Assembly (NCBI GenBank): GCA_004369045.1
Contig: ML213527.1
Coordinates: forward strand, 79,931-143,930
Reading direction: 5' to 3'
Length of the DNA stretch: 64,000 nucleotides
From: Heliocybe sulcata
Taxonomy: Eukaryota; Basidiomycota; Agaricomycetes; Gloeophyllales; Gloeophyllaceae
A program made the position numbers and the translations under genes. The notes beneath the pieces were generated by a model that worked only from the letters and a program-made list of their open reading frames with translations, was not told where the DNA came from and did no database searches. Positions within the stretch are counted from its first letter, which is position 1; each line of letters begins with the position of its first letter. This document shows positions 11,391 to 26,092 of the stretch, one piece after another.

Positions 11391-14300
11391 CACTAGTGTG
11401 GTAGTGTAGCTCCAGATGCACAAATAAGGAATCAGAGCATATATGGCAAATTGTATACTATATGCTCATAATATGTTGAAGTCACCTCTGACTCTGACTT
11501 AATACATGTACTGACAGCAGCTTTGGATGACTTGAATCACATCTAATCAATTTTCTCATGCACAATGTAGTATTGACATTTTTATGTGGCTGGCTCCTCA
11601 GCCCTACTGGCAATTGTATCTACCAAGATTTGAGCACCTTCACTATGGCCAAAGGTCCTAGTTGACTGGTTCTAAGAGGTGTGGATATTGATGCACTACA
11701 GGGGATTGTCAAGACTGGTGGTTAAAAATCCTTGGCAGTCTCTAAGGACTAAAGTATTGGCACCCTCACATGTGTGCCTTGCCCTAGTATACCATAAACA
11801 ATGAAGGCACTGAGAATCGATATGCACATACCATTTATGGTCTTTCTGGATATTTATCCTTTAGGAGCTTTTGGCATTTAAGAGCTGATAAGAATGAAGA
11901 AACACCTGCCATCCAGATCATGCTCAGAAAGAATTTTGGAAGATTGAGTTCTTGTAGCAAATGTCCACCTTGAAAAGATATGGATTGCCCATTGGAAGCA
12001 TGACTGACACCTGTATATGATAATAATTATCCACCAGTTTGCTATATGCCTTCATGGATTTGTAGACTTTTCAAGTGAAAAGCTTGTTGCGTATCTGGAT
12101 GCACCTAGGGCCCAATGCCTCTCTGCTCAGTATCCCCTTATTCCACTCCAAGATCTGCTTGAATAATATTTGACCATTTGCCATAGTATTGCATTGATAT
12201 GTGATAACCATATCCTTAGTCATTGCATCTGAGTGCACACAAGGGTTCAGCATGGTGCATATGGCATAAAAGGTTGACTTACAAAAGTGAGGTTGCAAAG
12301 GTTGGTACCTGGATTCAGGACAGAGAACAATGCATTCATATATATTCATCACCATGACACCCACACCACAATCCTCCAGCAGCAACCTTATGATGCAGAT
12401 TGGATCCTCCCTCTCCAATACCAGAGCAAGTAGGGCACTTTCAGGGCATCATCAGACTTGTAGCCCTATCTTTTGATACTATCCACACAGATTGACCAGT
12501 GCATGCTTGTATGAGGAGAGCTCTAGGGGTAACTTGACCATCAGGAGAGAGAAGTTCTGCTCCCAGGTGGAATCAGGGGCAACATGTCTTGAAGCTTTAG
12601 TCTTGATGTTCTGACCAGATACAACCTTATTGCTTGCTTCAGTGAACAGGAGCTTAATATAGGGCATCTGGCATGCTAGAAGTATAGTAGTAAAGAATAA
12701 GGGCTCACATTGATCAGGTGTGGTGGACATCAAATCCACTTATAGCTGTCATGCACATAGACTGGATATACTATCTCATAGCTTCTGTTGCCCATGCTGT
12801 GACCTTGCAGGGTGGTTCTATAAGGAAGATGAATGTTGATGAATATGAGCACATAATGAAACCTGGAAAAAAGGAAACAACAATAACCATACATCAGCAT
12901 CAATCTCTCGGTGCTCCTGCAGCTGCAAGACCCCAGGGATCACCAGTAATGTCTATATACTAACCAGATATTGACCCGCTGAACCTGCTTACTGCCACTG
13001 GGGACAAACCTGAAGCTGGGTTGCACCAAACCACTTGGTAACACATACTGAACATGTTTCTTGATTTACATGACTTCCCCCACCCATCCCATGTCATCCT
13101 ATCCACATCTAGTCTTAACTCCAGGCTAAGTGTCTAAAATCAGGTTTTGCCTGGAATAAAGGACCCCCCAAAAACCCCTGAGTGGTTCCACATCTGCAGC
13201 ACACCTGACTGGACCCCTTGAAGTACTGCAAATCATCTGATTGAAAGGAACAGCTATCCAATTCAGGGTCAGCCAGAAATTTGGGTCAAGATGACCTCCC
13301 TATTGCATTGAGCTAGTTTGGAACATGGTAAACAGGTGTGCAGAAAGCCAACCATGGCTCCAAAACAATTCTTTGCAGATTTTTACAGTATTGTCCAGAT
13401 TTTCTGGCAGTACCACAGCTTGTCCTACCCATTTTGGGCATTTATTCCCACACTAGACCCCCCTTCCCCCCAAAAGAACAGGTCACCTTTTGGTTTTCTG
13501 ATTTTTTTCTAATTGTTTCCTGATTTTCCAGCAGCCTGACAGGCATCTCTACTGGTTTTGGGCATATATTTCCACCTCAGACCCCTCACCCATCTCCCAG
13601 CTACTTTGGGTATATGTTTTCTCTATAATAGAGCTTTCATAGTATCTAATGCATGGTTTAGGACCACTGAGGATTGTCTTCATTAGGGTTACAAGTCCTG
13701 AGTTTACAAAGGATAAGTCTTTGCATAGGTTTTTTGGGCATCTTGATGAATGTTTCAGCTGTGGGAATAAATATGCTGAGTAACCAGACTATGAACATGT
13801 TTGTAGATGAAACTCTGCTCCTATTCAGACTACAAGCAGAGTATAGAACACATTTTGTAGTGGTACTGATTAGTATTTCTTGCTGGTCTCCATGAGCCTG
13901 ACTTTTTTGCACCATAATTTTTGAATATAAGTAAGATAGGGCCAGCTCATACATGACTGCTATGCTCATGCATCACAAGTCATGTGATATTTGCTTATCC
14001 AGAAGGGGGGGACTAAGAAATCTGATACTTGCACCAATGGACCTGAGCACTCTGTGTCTTATCAAAACATCCCAGGTCAGATATTGCAAAAAAGGGTTAA
14101 TAGGAATTACTGATAAGCATTTATTTGACCTTTCCTATTAAACAGACTGGGCAGAGTCATTTTAAATCATAAGTTATTAGACCAACGTGTCGATTCCCTT
14201 CCAAGTGTGGCAAAAATAACCACATGATAGCAGTCATATATGAACTAGCCCTATCTTATATGGGAGTAGGTTGCATATACTGGAATATTTTGTGATTTTC

Positions 14301-14639
14301 TCACACCTCGAGCATGCTTCACTCGATAAAGCTATAGAGTTCACCTCTGTTACTGTGGGAATACATGTTGAATGGCAGGTTGCACCAATATTCCATCCTG
14401 CCCCCTTCCTTGCCTACCTTTCCAACCTTGCCATCACCCAGCACATGCCTGTACCTGCACCTCAGCAGTAACTCCATGAACAACTCCACCTACATCCTGT
14501 CTCAAACTAACCTGTTCCTCAACTTCACAAACCCACAGATGAATGCAAATGTCTCAGGTCTCATTCCATTTGAGTATGTACTGTACCATTAGAAGCCTGT
14601 ACATCTAGCAAGCAGTATCAATCATTCAGAACTTGTCAA
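11391..14639. other. AT-rich gene-poor spacer
   Basis: Many short frames but no domain signature. A fragment of dispersed repeat B is present near 13665-13695. Poly-pyrimidine and CCCC/TTTT tracts occur near 13440-13520 and 13570-13600. No gene is supported. Confidence 0.5.
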
Positions 14640-14760
14640 AATGTCACACAACATGGTGGCTAGCTACCCTCAAGTACAATAGCTCTCCACACGTATTATA
14701 ATTTAGCTGTAGGTAATATCCCTATGTATTACAATATTGCTACAGCATAAGGTGTGCAGT
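14640..14760 (+). repeat. Dispersed repeat B, copy 2
   Basis: Matches 10950-11106 at the segments TAGCTGTAGG, TACAATATTGCTACAGCATAAGGT and the CTACCC.CAAGTAC stretch. The end at CATAAGGT is shared and may be a repeat terminus. Confidence 0.5.
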
Positions 14761-15626
14761 GTGGTGGAGTGACTCAATGGTTGCTGCTGGCTTTATAGAA
14801 GATAAGCAACAACTCAACTGATGAACCTTCACCATTCACTCTGGCAGTGACTCAGCAACTCTATTCCCCACAGCTCGGTGACACAATCTGTCAAATCAGC
14901 ATGTCAACTCAAAGGGCTATTCTTGTTGATTGAGCTCTTCTTGGACACAGCAACAATGATGTGCCAGCTTGGCACAACACAGCCTATTTGGCACTGATTT
15001 ATTTGGGTCTCAACAGTGTTCTAGACCTGTAATCCCACATGGCATCCTGGCCATCATTCCCATCACCATTGCATAGCCCTGGTGGGGCATGTGTTCAGGG
15101 TGCCAACATGCTTGGCATCCACTGCCCCATTATCAGCCTCCCACAATCTCTGTATAAACATGCCCTACATGTCTCTGAGTGCCAATAACATATTTGCACT
15201 ATATTAGTGCAGGTTCCCATGCTCAGTGTGATAGTGTGCATATCTCCAGTGGCACAAAGCAATATTCAAGCTTTTAAGGATTTTTCCACTATTTCCTGGG
15301 TTTTCTAGTGCTTTGATCTCCTCCAATGCATCTCACAGGCTATCACTGCCCTCGTGATGAGCAACAGTGCTGCAGTGGTGCTTCAGCATCAGCTGGCAGT
15401 CCATTCCAGGTAGTCTCACTCAGCTTGAATCATTTCTAAGACTGTGTGTGCCTTGTCAGCACTGCTCATGATCGGGCACAAAACTCAACCCTCAGAAGAA
15501 GTGGTGTGAGACTTCTGTCACGAGCTCAGTCACATGACATAATGCGTGAGGTGTAGACCATGTAGCTAGGAATCCATTTGTACTGTCCCATATAACAATC
15601 ACCATTCCCTTTCTGCTGTTGTTGAT

Positions 15627-18366
15627 ATGCGGGATCAGAATTATGAGCTTCCTGCAGCCCTCCAGGCACACCTGGACAATATCCCATCACCTCAGACCAG
15701 TCCTGCCAAGGAAAAGGCACCCAGCAAGCTTCTGCTGTCACCGGAGCAACGGGCAGCTATGGATGAGCTTCTAAGTGCCGTAACTCCAGATGTCATCAAT
15801 TTCAATGCTAGCCAGGTATCACAAGGCATGTGTATTGTCTGTCCAATAATCCATCAAACTCTAAATGAGTATAATTTTATCTTGGCTAGATTATGCACAA
15901 GCGGTGCTGCAGCAATGCCAACTATACCTTGATCCCATTTTCCCCTGTGATATACAGTCAAAGTATGCTATTCGGAATACACACACCCGAGAAATCAATG
16001 GACGTGATCACAAAACCAAATACACCCGCATGGTATGCTTAGTTCAGTGCCAGTGTGGGTCAGACCACACGGACAGGCATCAGCCATCCAAGAAGCCTCA
16101 GCGGCCCTGGAAGGATGTTGGTTGTGGATTCTGGGTAGAAATTACGTCAGTGCATTTGAATGTTGCAGTTCCAGGCAAGAATAGTACGTAAATCACCGAG
16201 TGGCTGGATATATGCGCCATAATCTACCTCAGCTTTGGAAGACCTGTTGTTCCTGATGATCGAGTGCATCTCAGGAATGCCAGAGCACTGTGTTGAATGT
16301 GCAGCAGAGGTTGAGATGATCCAGATGCCCCAGGTTCCACTCCATCCGGTCATCTGGGAGCATGCTCTGCAGCTCTTACATGATGGCCTCACAATCAGAC
16401 TGGTCGAGAAGGAGTGCAACAAGAAGGCCAATGAGCTGTTTGGTAATTCTGTCGGAGATGAGCATGCCTGCTACCACTTGGAACCTTACGAGAGTACATC
16501 ACTCTACCGCACCATTGTGCGGGAATCAGGCCTCAAGCAGTGGTCTAAGACTGTTGAGAATCTTGACCGATGGTTCCGGAAGGATGATCCCCAGCCCCCG
16601 CCAGGACACCCTAATCTTGGCGACAACATTCTCTATTACCAGCCTCATGTAGAAGGAGAAACTGATCAGTTCATTCTGATGGACAGCACATTTGGGTTCT
16701 CATCTGATTGGCTGCTATTATTCACCCTGGTGACCATTGATGACCGGAACCGTGGTATTCCTATATCATATATGCTATTTTCAGTGCGGCAGCAAACCAA
16801 GGCTGTGCATGTGGACTACAATGGGGAGCTGCTGTCGAGAATTCTGCAGGCTTGGAAAGATGGAATGGGGACCAATGCTGCTGGGGAGCCATTCAAAGCT
16901 CGCATCGCAATTACAGACAATGACCTGAAGGAACGCCGCGCACTTTCGGAGACATGGCCAGATGTTCTATTGTTGCTATGTCTAGCCCATACATGGCGTG
17001 CATGGGGAAATGATCTCAATAGGTATCTCTGCATTATTCCCAAGGGTTCAGAACGTCAGGAAGTCCACTCTCATCTTGGTAAATTCCTATGGAAACTGTG
17101 CATCTATTATTACATGCATACAGTCATCCAATTACTAATCATCTGCTAGCCTGCATGAGATCACTGTCTACCAAGAGACTGTCGACGCATACAATGATCA
17201 AATTGTCTATTTCCAGACACTCAGGAAGAAGCATGACAATAGAGTGTATCTGCAGTGGGAATTCCTACAGGTGGGGCCGCTCAATAAGGGAATTTCGAAG
17301 GATTTTTGCGACGTGATTGGCTGGGAGCTGCTCCACACTGTAGGAATTACTACTGCAGATACACTCTAATATCTCAAAGAAGCAATCTATCGGTGGCCTG
17401 GCCTTCCTTGCATACTTGGTGCCATACATCAAATCCCAGTCACTATGGCATCAATGGTCTTATACTGGTGCCTTGGAGGCAGCCAGCACACTTGGCATTC
17501 CAGTCGGTATGATGCCCTGTACAACAAATCACCTAGAATCCCACAACAGGCACCTCAAAGAGTCATATATCCAGGCTAAACTACATGGAAGACAGTTACC
17601 TCAAGCAGACTGGTGGGTCATCCTGCTGATCACAAAGGTACTGCCCGATCTCTTTGAGAAACCTGCGTGGAAGGAGGGTCTCGATGAGTTCAGACAGTGC
17701 CTGATGACCCTGGTATCTGGCACTGGTGGGGAAGGATCTCGATCAGCTGATAAGATGGGTGGCGCAGCTGAGACCCTATTCACAGAGGTAACAGGTCATG
17801 CTCAGGGTGCTGATGCCGATGAGGTGGAGAATCTCGGCGCTATACTGCAAGACACTGACGCCAATACTGCTGATGATCTAATGGATGCATATGTCTGTGC
17901 TTTGCAAGTGGATGAGGCTGGTGATACATCAATCCTCATACCTGCTGCCTGTCTTGACGATCTATTTTTATCTGATAGTGTCTGTTCTGATGTTATGCCT
18001 GGCACTTTACCTGAAGATTCTCCCATCCTTGGCCCTGAGCTGGTGGCGCAGATGGCATTGGATTCCCCGTCTATTGGTGATGAAATAGCGCTGGACAGCA
18101 GTAACATTATCCCTGACTTGGCAGATCTGCAATTAGCCAGCTCTCCTGCCGATTCATTTGAAAGTGATGCATCAGTCTTGGTAGATTTCAGTGCCAAGCC
18201 CATCAGGTTGGAAGCATCCCCGCCGCAGGTAGTAAATAATGAAGAGGCAATCACTATTCAGGAATCTATGCTTCTCTCTGACTCTTACTTGGCCATCTTA
18301 CGGCCCCTGACTGTGGTCAAGGGTGAACCTTATGCTCGGCAGTATCACGATAATCTTGGACACTGA
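15627..18366 (+). CDS. MULE transposase (probably spliced, partly decayed)
   Basis: This encodes a Mutator-like element transposase, a DDE-type enzyme that cuts and pastes its own element. The first part (15627 to about 15830) is a Gln/Ala-rich N-terminus. The next open part (about 15890-16130) has a Cys-rich DNA-binding region ending in VGCGFWVEIT, like FAR1/WRKY-GCM zinc-binding folds of MULEs. The catalytic core (16235-17090) shows the first Asp in ILMDSTFGF, the second in AITDNDLKE, and the C..H pair in LLCLAHTWRAW. The third acidic residue lies in TTNHLESHNRHLK near 17520-17560. A Ser/Asp-rich tail runs to 18366. Likely introns separate the parts, for example after LGKFLWKL, but at least one junction (about 17270-17420) does not splice cleanly by eye, so activity is doubtful. 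A further open stretch at 18391-18675 may be tail sequence. Confidence 0.75.
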
Positions 18367-18924
18367 GCTTTTGGATCTGTTACAGTGACTATGGAGTCTG
18401 CATCAACATCTGGCCATCCTTTACCAAGTATAGATGCATCACTGATCCGGATCAATGCATCAATCATGGATGGAGTGGAACTGGAAAGAGCCTGGCCAGA
18501 CAATGACCCAGAGCACATCAAATGCTTACTTAATCAGAACAATGACACTAGCTTGGAGCCGGAGGTAGTCCGCATGTCTCACCTGCCACAGGCAGCTGTC
18601 CCGGAGCTAGAAGTCCTAGCACCTCGGCTTGATTCAGCACAACTGCAACAACCTCATAGCAGAGGCTCCCGTTGATGTAGCCAACATGCAGTTCAGCCAC
18701 AAGAGCTTTGATGCTCTTGGCATCTGGTGCAGTTTGAGCAGCAGACTAAACAAAAACAGCAGGAGTCATGTAATATTCATTAATTCATATAATTAATTGC
18801 ACATGATGTACCGTGACAAAAACTGGCTATTCTATGTTTATTTACTGTGAGCAAGGAATAAAAGGGAATGCACTGTCTATGCGCTGCATGCCACAACAAC
18901 TCAGTTTGAAACTCCACCTGAGCA

Positions 18925-18970
18925 AGCAAAGGGGGGTCCGGGGGGAAACTGTGTTTCCCCCCAGCGTAGA
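18925..18970. repeat. G-rich inverted repeat
   Basis: AAGGGGGGTCCGGGGGGAAA runs into a perfect 10-bp hairpin (GGGGGGAAAC, loop TGT, GTTTCCCCCC; 18940-18962). The core GGGGGGTCCGGGGGGRAA recurs in reverse orientation at 36646-36671. Confidence 0.7.
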
Positions 18971-20030
18971 TTTTTCAGCAGGTCTTTCAAGCTATGACGT
19001 AGTCATGTTGCATTTTATGAAGAAAATACACTCTAACTACATCATTACCAGATTTTGCGATGCACGTTCCACGTCTCTCACAGTGCATGACATTACATGT
19101 ATGTAAGCATGATGTGACTCCGGGGGGGTGAGTTGAAAGCCCCTCATGATCTAGCTGGCTCCTCAGAGTGCTTTTGATGTGATGCATGCACGGACACTAC
19201 AGCTCTTGAAGCCTGTTCTGAGGTTTGAGGTTCGATCTAGTCTCTTATTGTTCTTATTGTTTTGCATTTGGTCCTCAGATGTTTGGTTTATGCAGGTAGA
19301 GTACTTAACTAGGGACTCCTGTACTCATAATTTAGGTTACCAGAGGTTGTATCTTGTCCTCCCTATGCAATCCAGTATTCCCCTCTCTTCGCTGTGTCTC
19401 TGTCTGAGTTTCCTGCATCTCCCTTGCTTTACTGCTAATCATTGCTAATCCTGCTACTCATTGCTAATCCTGCTGTTTGTCACTAATTGCCAGCAAGCAG
19501 TGCTCACTATCCCAAGTCACCCCTAGCCATTGCCAGCCATTGGGAGGCATTGCTCATCCCTCTGCTCTCATGTCATCATATTTTCCCACACCTTGCTATT
19601 TTGCTCATCGTGCTCTTTCTGTCCATTTTTTTCAGAGCTTTTGCTGTCTGTGTTTTGCCAGACACCAGAGGTCGTCTCACTTTGTTCTATTTTTAGAGTC
19701 TACATCTATATTTAGTATTTAGTGCATTTCACTTCTACAGCATGCTCTGCTGCGTCCAGTTGCTATTCCCACTTGTTCTATTTTTAGTGCTTTGCTAAGT
19801 CACTATTGTTGCTTGTGGTCTCGGTCCTATATTTCCCATTGACTCCCTCTGAACTACTTTCATACTCTTTAATCCCCAGGGCCTTACAGCTGTGGCAGCA
19901 CTGAGAGATCAGTATTGGTGTGTAGTTGTTGTTATTTGTTTAGGTCTTCCTTTTTCCAGGTTTTGTTGTGTGTCTGTGTTCATCAGTGTGCTGCATCACA
20001 ACACTGACCCACTTCCTCATTTAGCACACC

Positions 20031-20789
20031 AGCACCTCCTTCAGGAAGTATACTCACCACCCATGTTACTTGTCACTCAGTCAAGTCTAGGCAAGGCCCA
20101 GTGCAGTGCAGCATGAGGACAAGTCAGGCTGCACATTTCAAGCTGAGTGTTTGGGTATGCTTGTGCAGGCACCACATCTTGAGGATGCTACATGATTGGT
20201 ATGAGGACTTAGGATCAGGGCAGGTGAGGCAATGTGCGCTGTGTGGGTGAGTACACTGGGCAGGAGATCATCTGTGGGATTTGATATTTGTTTATGTTAA
20301 ATGCAAGTAGTATAGCAGCATCATCTGTATTTGATCTCTGTCTCTTTGGTTTCAGAAATACAAGTTATCTTCACCCTTTGTATCTCAGCTTTGCACCAGA
20401 GTGCTCTTGCAAATAAGGCTAGTGTCTGCCCCAGAATTATTGTGACTTTCTGGACAGTACATTGCTGTTCATAAGTCCTGCAGTTTCAAGTGCTCCTCTA
20501 AGTATGGTCTTGTGCATCACCTGCATTGTTTACCACATTCATGCTCTTCAAGTTTTGGATAGTGCTGCAACAGCACTTGGTGTGCATCATGATTGCGACC
20601 CTGGTGCAACCTCATTACCATTCCCTCTGAGTCAGTGTGACAGCAACATATCACTTCTGGAATAGTGATCAAATAGTGCTTTCTTCATGCTAGCAGCTAG
20701 AGTACTCTATGAATCATGCTCAAACCTTACACAGCAACAGCAACTGCCACAGGACCACACCAGCCTGTGCCAACCTCCCTTTAGCCCCA
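20031..20789. other. Gene-poor spacer right of the MULE region
   Basis: No supported gene. It has short frames only, with low CpG. Confidence 0.45.
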
Positions 20790-21060
20790 ACTACACATCT
20801 TACCTACCTTTTATCCCTCCACACTGTTCCATACCCCTTGATCCCCAGGCCTTGCATCTAGCCCCAAAGGGTTTGGTGCTATGCTTTTGAAAACTTTACA
20901 CAATGACAAAAGGAAATACCAATATTGCTTCTCTTTTATAATACCTTATACAATATAGCAAGACTAATCATATATAATATATAACTACTTTATATGTGGG
21001 TGTGTCTGTCTTTAGGTCTCTTTTGTGGCTTTCATTGTGTGTCAGTGCATATCAGCACAC
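20790..21060 (+). repeat. Further copy of MULE-associated right end, interrupted
   Basis: Shares ACACATCTTAC..ACC, CATACCCCTTGAT, CCCAAAGGGTTTGGTGCTATGCTTT and GTGTGTCTGTCTTTAGGTCTC with 5331-5500 and 8950-9100. About 90 bp of AT-rich sequence (about 20888-20995) is inserted between the two halves relative to those copies. Confidence 0.5.
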
Positions 21061-21837
21061 CCAACAGCAGGGGATGAGCAGTAGATGTGGCAGGGTTGCA
21101 TTTGAATGTGGGCAAGACAAATAGCCGATTGCATAGAGAACATCTACAGAGATGAGACCTGGGAAGCCCTTTCTAGCAAGCACAATAATAGGCCTTGCAG
21201 TCTATGATGTTGCTCATCTGGCCCTGCCTGAGGTGAATGTAGCACTACAAATCTAAAATTTTAGTCTCAACTATAAACAGAGTTTCAATGTCTTGTAGTC
21301 TTAACTACACTTTTGATTCCCATTATTATTCTTCTCATGATCATAATCATTGGGCTCCATGTTGCAAGAAACTCCTGCTTTGTAAACTCTGGACTGGTAA
21401 TTGAGCTTGTGGCATGGTCAGAGATTGCAGTATATATTTGTAATTAATGTGCAAGGGTGAATGGCAATATCTCCTATGTGTGGAACTTAATCTGGCATTT
21501 GCAGTGAGCATTATATATCAAACCCGACTCCTCCACATGGTATTTTATCTTGACATTGTTCTGGGTACCTGCAGTGTGTATACCTCTCCCATCTGATTTC
21601 CAATATTGCATGTACTTTGGACATTCTAAACCACCACAAAATATACAAATACATTATAAACACTTCCCCTTATCCCTCATTTCGCCAGTCACCCAAACAC
21701 CCATTAACCCCGCCCCAGTATATACACTACCCTGCAATTATATCAACCAATATCCATAGACATAAGCAATACTTTATCTTTCAACACCAGCACAAGTCAT
21801 TCTTTTTTATCTTCATTTCGTACAGGGGAGGAGAGAG
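21061..21837. other. AT-rich spacer up to the MAP kinase gene
   Basis: No gene seen. CpG is rare until about 21.8 kb, where composition changes abruptly at the 3' end of the kinase gene. Confidence 0.5.
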
Positions 21838-23784
<1,947 letters not shown>

Positions 23785-25804
23785 ATGCCCGTCGCAGACA
23801 ACGCCGCCGTCGACCACGACCGTGCAGACAAAAATGCAAAGGCCAAATCCTCAGGCAAAGGTCCGTCTACCCACCTTTCATTCCTCCCCGCCTAACTCCT
23901 CCCCAGCCAAAGACCTCTCCCATGTCCCCTGCAAATTTTTCAGAGTCGGCTCCTGCACAGCGGGCTCTTCCTGCCCCTTCTCCCACTCGAACGCAGAGCC
24001 AGGCCAACCCAAGGATGTCTGCGCTTGGTTCGTCAAGGGCAACTGCAAGTTTGGCCATAAATGTGCTCTAGCCCATATTCTCCCCGGCCAGCCGATGGCC
24101 ATGGACAGGAAGAACAAAAAGGCGGCCCAGATGGCGAATGCGAGTGCAAAGGCGACCTCAGGAGCAAAGCGGAACGGTGCCCAAGGCGGTGGAGGAGGAG
24201 GAAAAGGCTTGTTGTCGGGCTCTACCGCGCCGACGCGCGCAAGACCGCCCATGCCGCCCCTAAAGGCAGCTATCTCCCCCTCCGCACCTGCGCCTTCTCT
24301 CAAGGACACCGATTTTGCCTCTTTTGCTGACGTCGTCTCGGAGGACGCAAAGCTCCCCGCCGCACCCGCTGCTAGGAAGAGTGTCGAAGAGTCGCCCACT
24401 GACGACAAGCACACCGAGCCCGCTGAGAATTCAGCGCCCGCACCTCATCCCCCGTCTCCCCCGCCCCCAGTCGACCTGAGCCCCATTGGCTCCCCGCCCA
24501 AACACTCCCCTAGCACCTCCCCGCTCAAACCCTCCTCACCGCCCTTCTCCGCTCCCTCTGCCCAGTCCATCTTCAAACACCCCCAGCCGCGCCCCGCCCC
24601 GCTTGGCGGCGTTGCCATGTCCCTCGGTGCCTGGGGCACCCTCAACGGCGACGACGCCGTGGAGGACGACGACCTCGAAGAGTTCATCCCCGGCTCCCTC
24701 AGCGACCTGCTCACCCCCGAGGAGCGCTCGCGCCGCATGTCTCGTACCGCCTCCTCGCACCTCACCCACCAGAGCACGACGCCCCACCCGGCGCCGCCCC
24801 CCTCGCATAGGCACAGCCGCTCCGTCCCCGCCGCCTCGCTTCTCTCCGACCTCAAGTCCATCTGGTCGCCCGATGCCCCTTCCTCCCCCTCCTACACCCA
24901 CCTCGCCTCGCCGTCCCACCTCGCCCCGCACCTTCCCGGTCTCGGCAACGGCTCGCCCTCCTCCTTCGCGAGCGCCTCGCACGGTTTCGGCGGGCGCGAC
25001 CTCAGCATCCCGCACTCCTACTCTAGCCGTGGAGGCTTGGACGACCCCTCCTCCTATGGGCTCTCCCTCTCCCCCTCAAATGCCTCCGCCGCGTTCCTCC
25101 CCGGCCTGCACCACCACTACAAATCGCACTCCAAGCCCCCCACGCTCCACCCCACGCACGCCCCCTCGCTCTATCCCCCTCCTCAAAGCGCGTCCGCATC
25201 CGCAGACACCTTCTCCGTCCCCTCCGAGCCCCCGCGCTTCTCGCACCTCCCGTCAGACCCCTACCTCGCCCCATCGACCCTCTCCGTCTCCCACACCCAC
25301 AACGGCTTAGGAGCGGCAGGTGCGGGCAGCGAAGCCGCCTTCTCCCCCTCCGCGCGCGCCCTACAAGCCCACGCGCCAGGACAGAGCCTGCCGCAGGGTC
25401 TCGCCGCCGGCTACTCACGCATGCACGCCCGCCCGCCGCTCGCGTCCGGACTCTCGGGAAGCAATCTGAGCAGCGGGCTCTCGGGGGTGGGTTCCCTAGG
25501 CGCAGGCGGAGTGGGTTCTCTGTCGAGCACGGGCGCAGGCGCAGGGATGGTCACGGGCGTCTCTCCCGGCGCGACAGCGCGGGATGTGCTCGACAGCATG
25601 ATGAGCCGGCTCTCCGTGTCCGCGTACCCGCGCGCGGGGGGCATGAACGGAGGAGCAGGAGCAGGAGTCGGCGCGGGAGTCGGTACAGCTGGGAGCAGTG
25701 CGCAGAGAAGCGTTCCTGCCAAGGGCCCGCTCAGCCCGCTCTCCGGGCCCGTGCTGACAGGCGAGACACTCGACGACGACGATCTCTTCAGCATGGACGG
25801 CTGA
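23785..25804 (+). CDS. CCCH zinc-finger protein (two fingers, long disordered tail)
   Basis: Likely RNA-binding protein. Exon 1 starts MPVADNAAVDHDRADKN. A 46-nt intron (23861-23906) follows. The second exon opens with two tandem CCCH fingers, CKFFRVGSCTAGSSCPFSH and CAWFVKGNCKFGHKCALAH, both CX7CX5CX3H, at about residues 32-80. The rest of the roughly 657 residues is low-complexity and rich in Ser, Pro, Gly and Ala, with an acidic patch near VEDDDLEEFIPGSL and a closing DDDDLFSMDG. Yeast Lee1 and related fungal proteins have a similar finger pair; the tail is not conserved enough to assign a role. The GC-rich codon use creates many long overlapping frames that are not genes. It shares its promoter with the MAPK gene. 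Confidence 0.85.
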
Positions 25805-26092
25805 TCTCCTTCTGCCTCGGCTCATAGATCCATCTTCATTCTAGCACGAACGCTCACGTCTTTCTTACATTTTGATACGGGTAACCACAGTAATACCGTC
25901 CCTCACTCATCGCTACATCTACACTGCCCATCTCGCGATCTGTCTCTATTTATGTTCTGTATCATTGTATCGATACTTGGTGTTTGGTTGACTGGAGAGT
26001 AATTCATCGTGCCATACCCATCTCGCTCGGTCTGGGGGACTGCAAGTGGGATAGTGAATTTTCTGAACAATAGGCAGCACCTCCCACATTGC
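25805..26092. other. Convergent intergenic region (CCCH and NOC4 3' ends)
   Basis: 288 bp between two stop codons of converging genes. No extra gene is seen, and 3' UTRs of both genes are expected here. Confidence 0.5.

Larger units (their letters stand above)
15190..20030 (+). mobile_element. MULE (Mutator-like) DNA transposon region
   Basis: A Mutator-like transposase gene (about 15.63-18.37 kb) sits between two non-coding segments. The left segment is 15190-15490 and the right is 19330-20030. Both are found side by side, without the transposase, at 8040-9110. That arrangement suggests these segments are the element's own ends and that the 8-kb copy is a deletion derivative. Terminal inverted repeats and a target-site duplication were not resolved by eye. 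Many positions differ between the copies by CG-to-TG/CA changes. Confidence 0.6.

Noticed and set aside
5500-15500. Dozens of 60-150 residue frames in the AT-rich block
   Set aside because: Random-looking composition and no domain or splice support, apart from the weak pair at 5671-6408.
24486-25310. Long plus-strand open frame rich in Pro/Arg/Ser, and minus-strand frames at 24445-25418
   Set aside because: They overlap the CCCH zinc-finger coding sequence in other frames; high GC makes stop codons rare. No domain signature.
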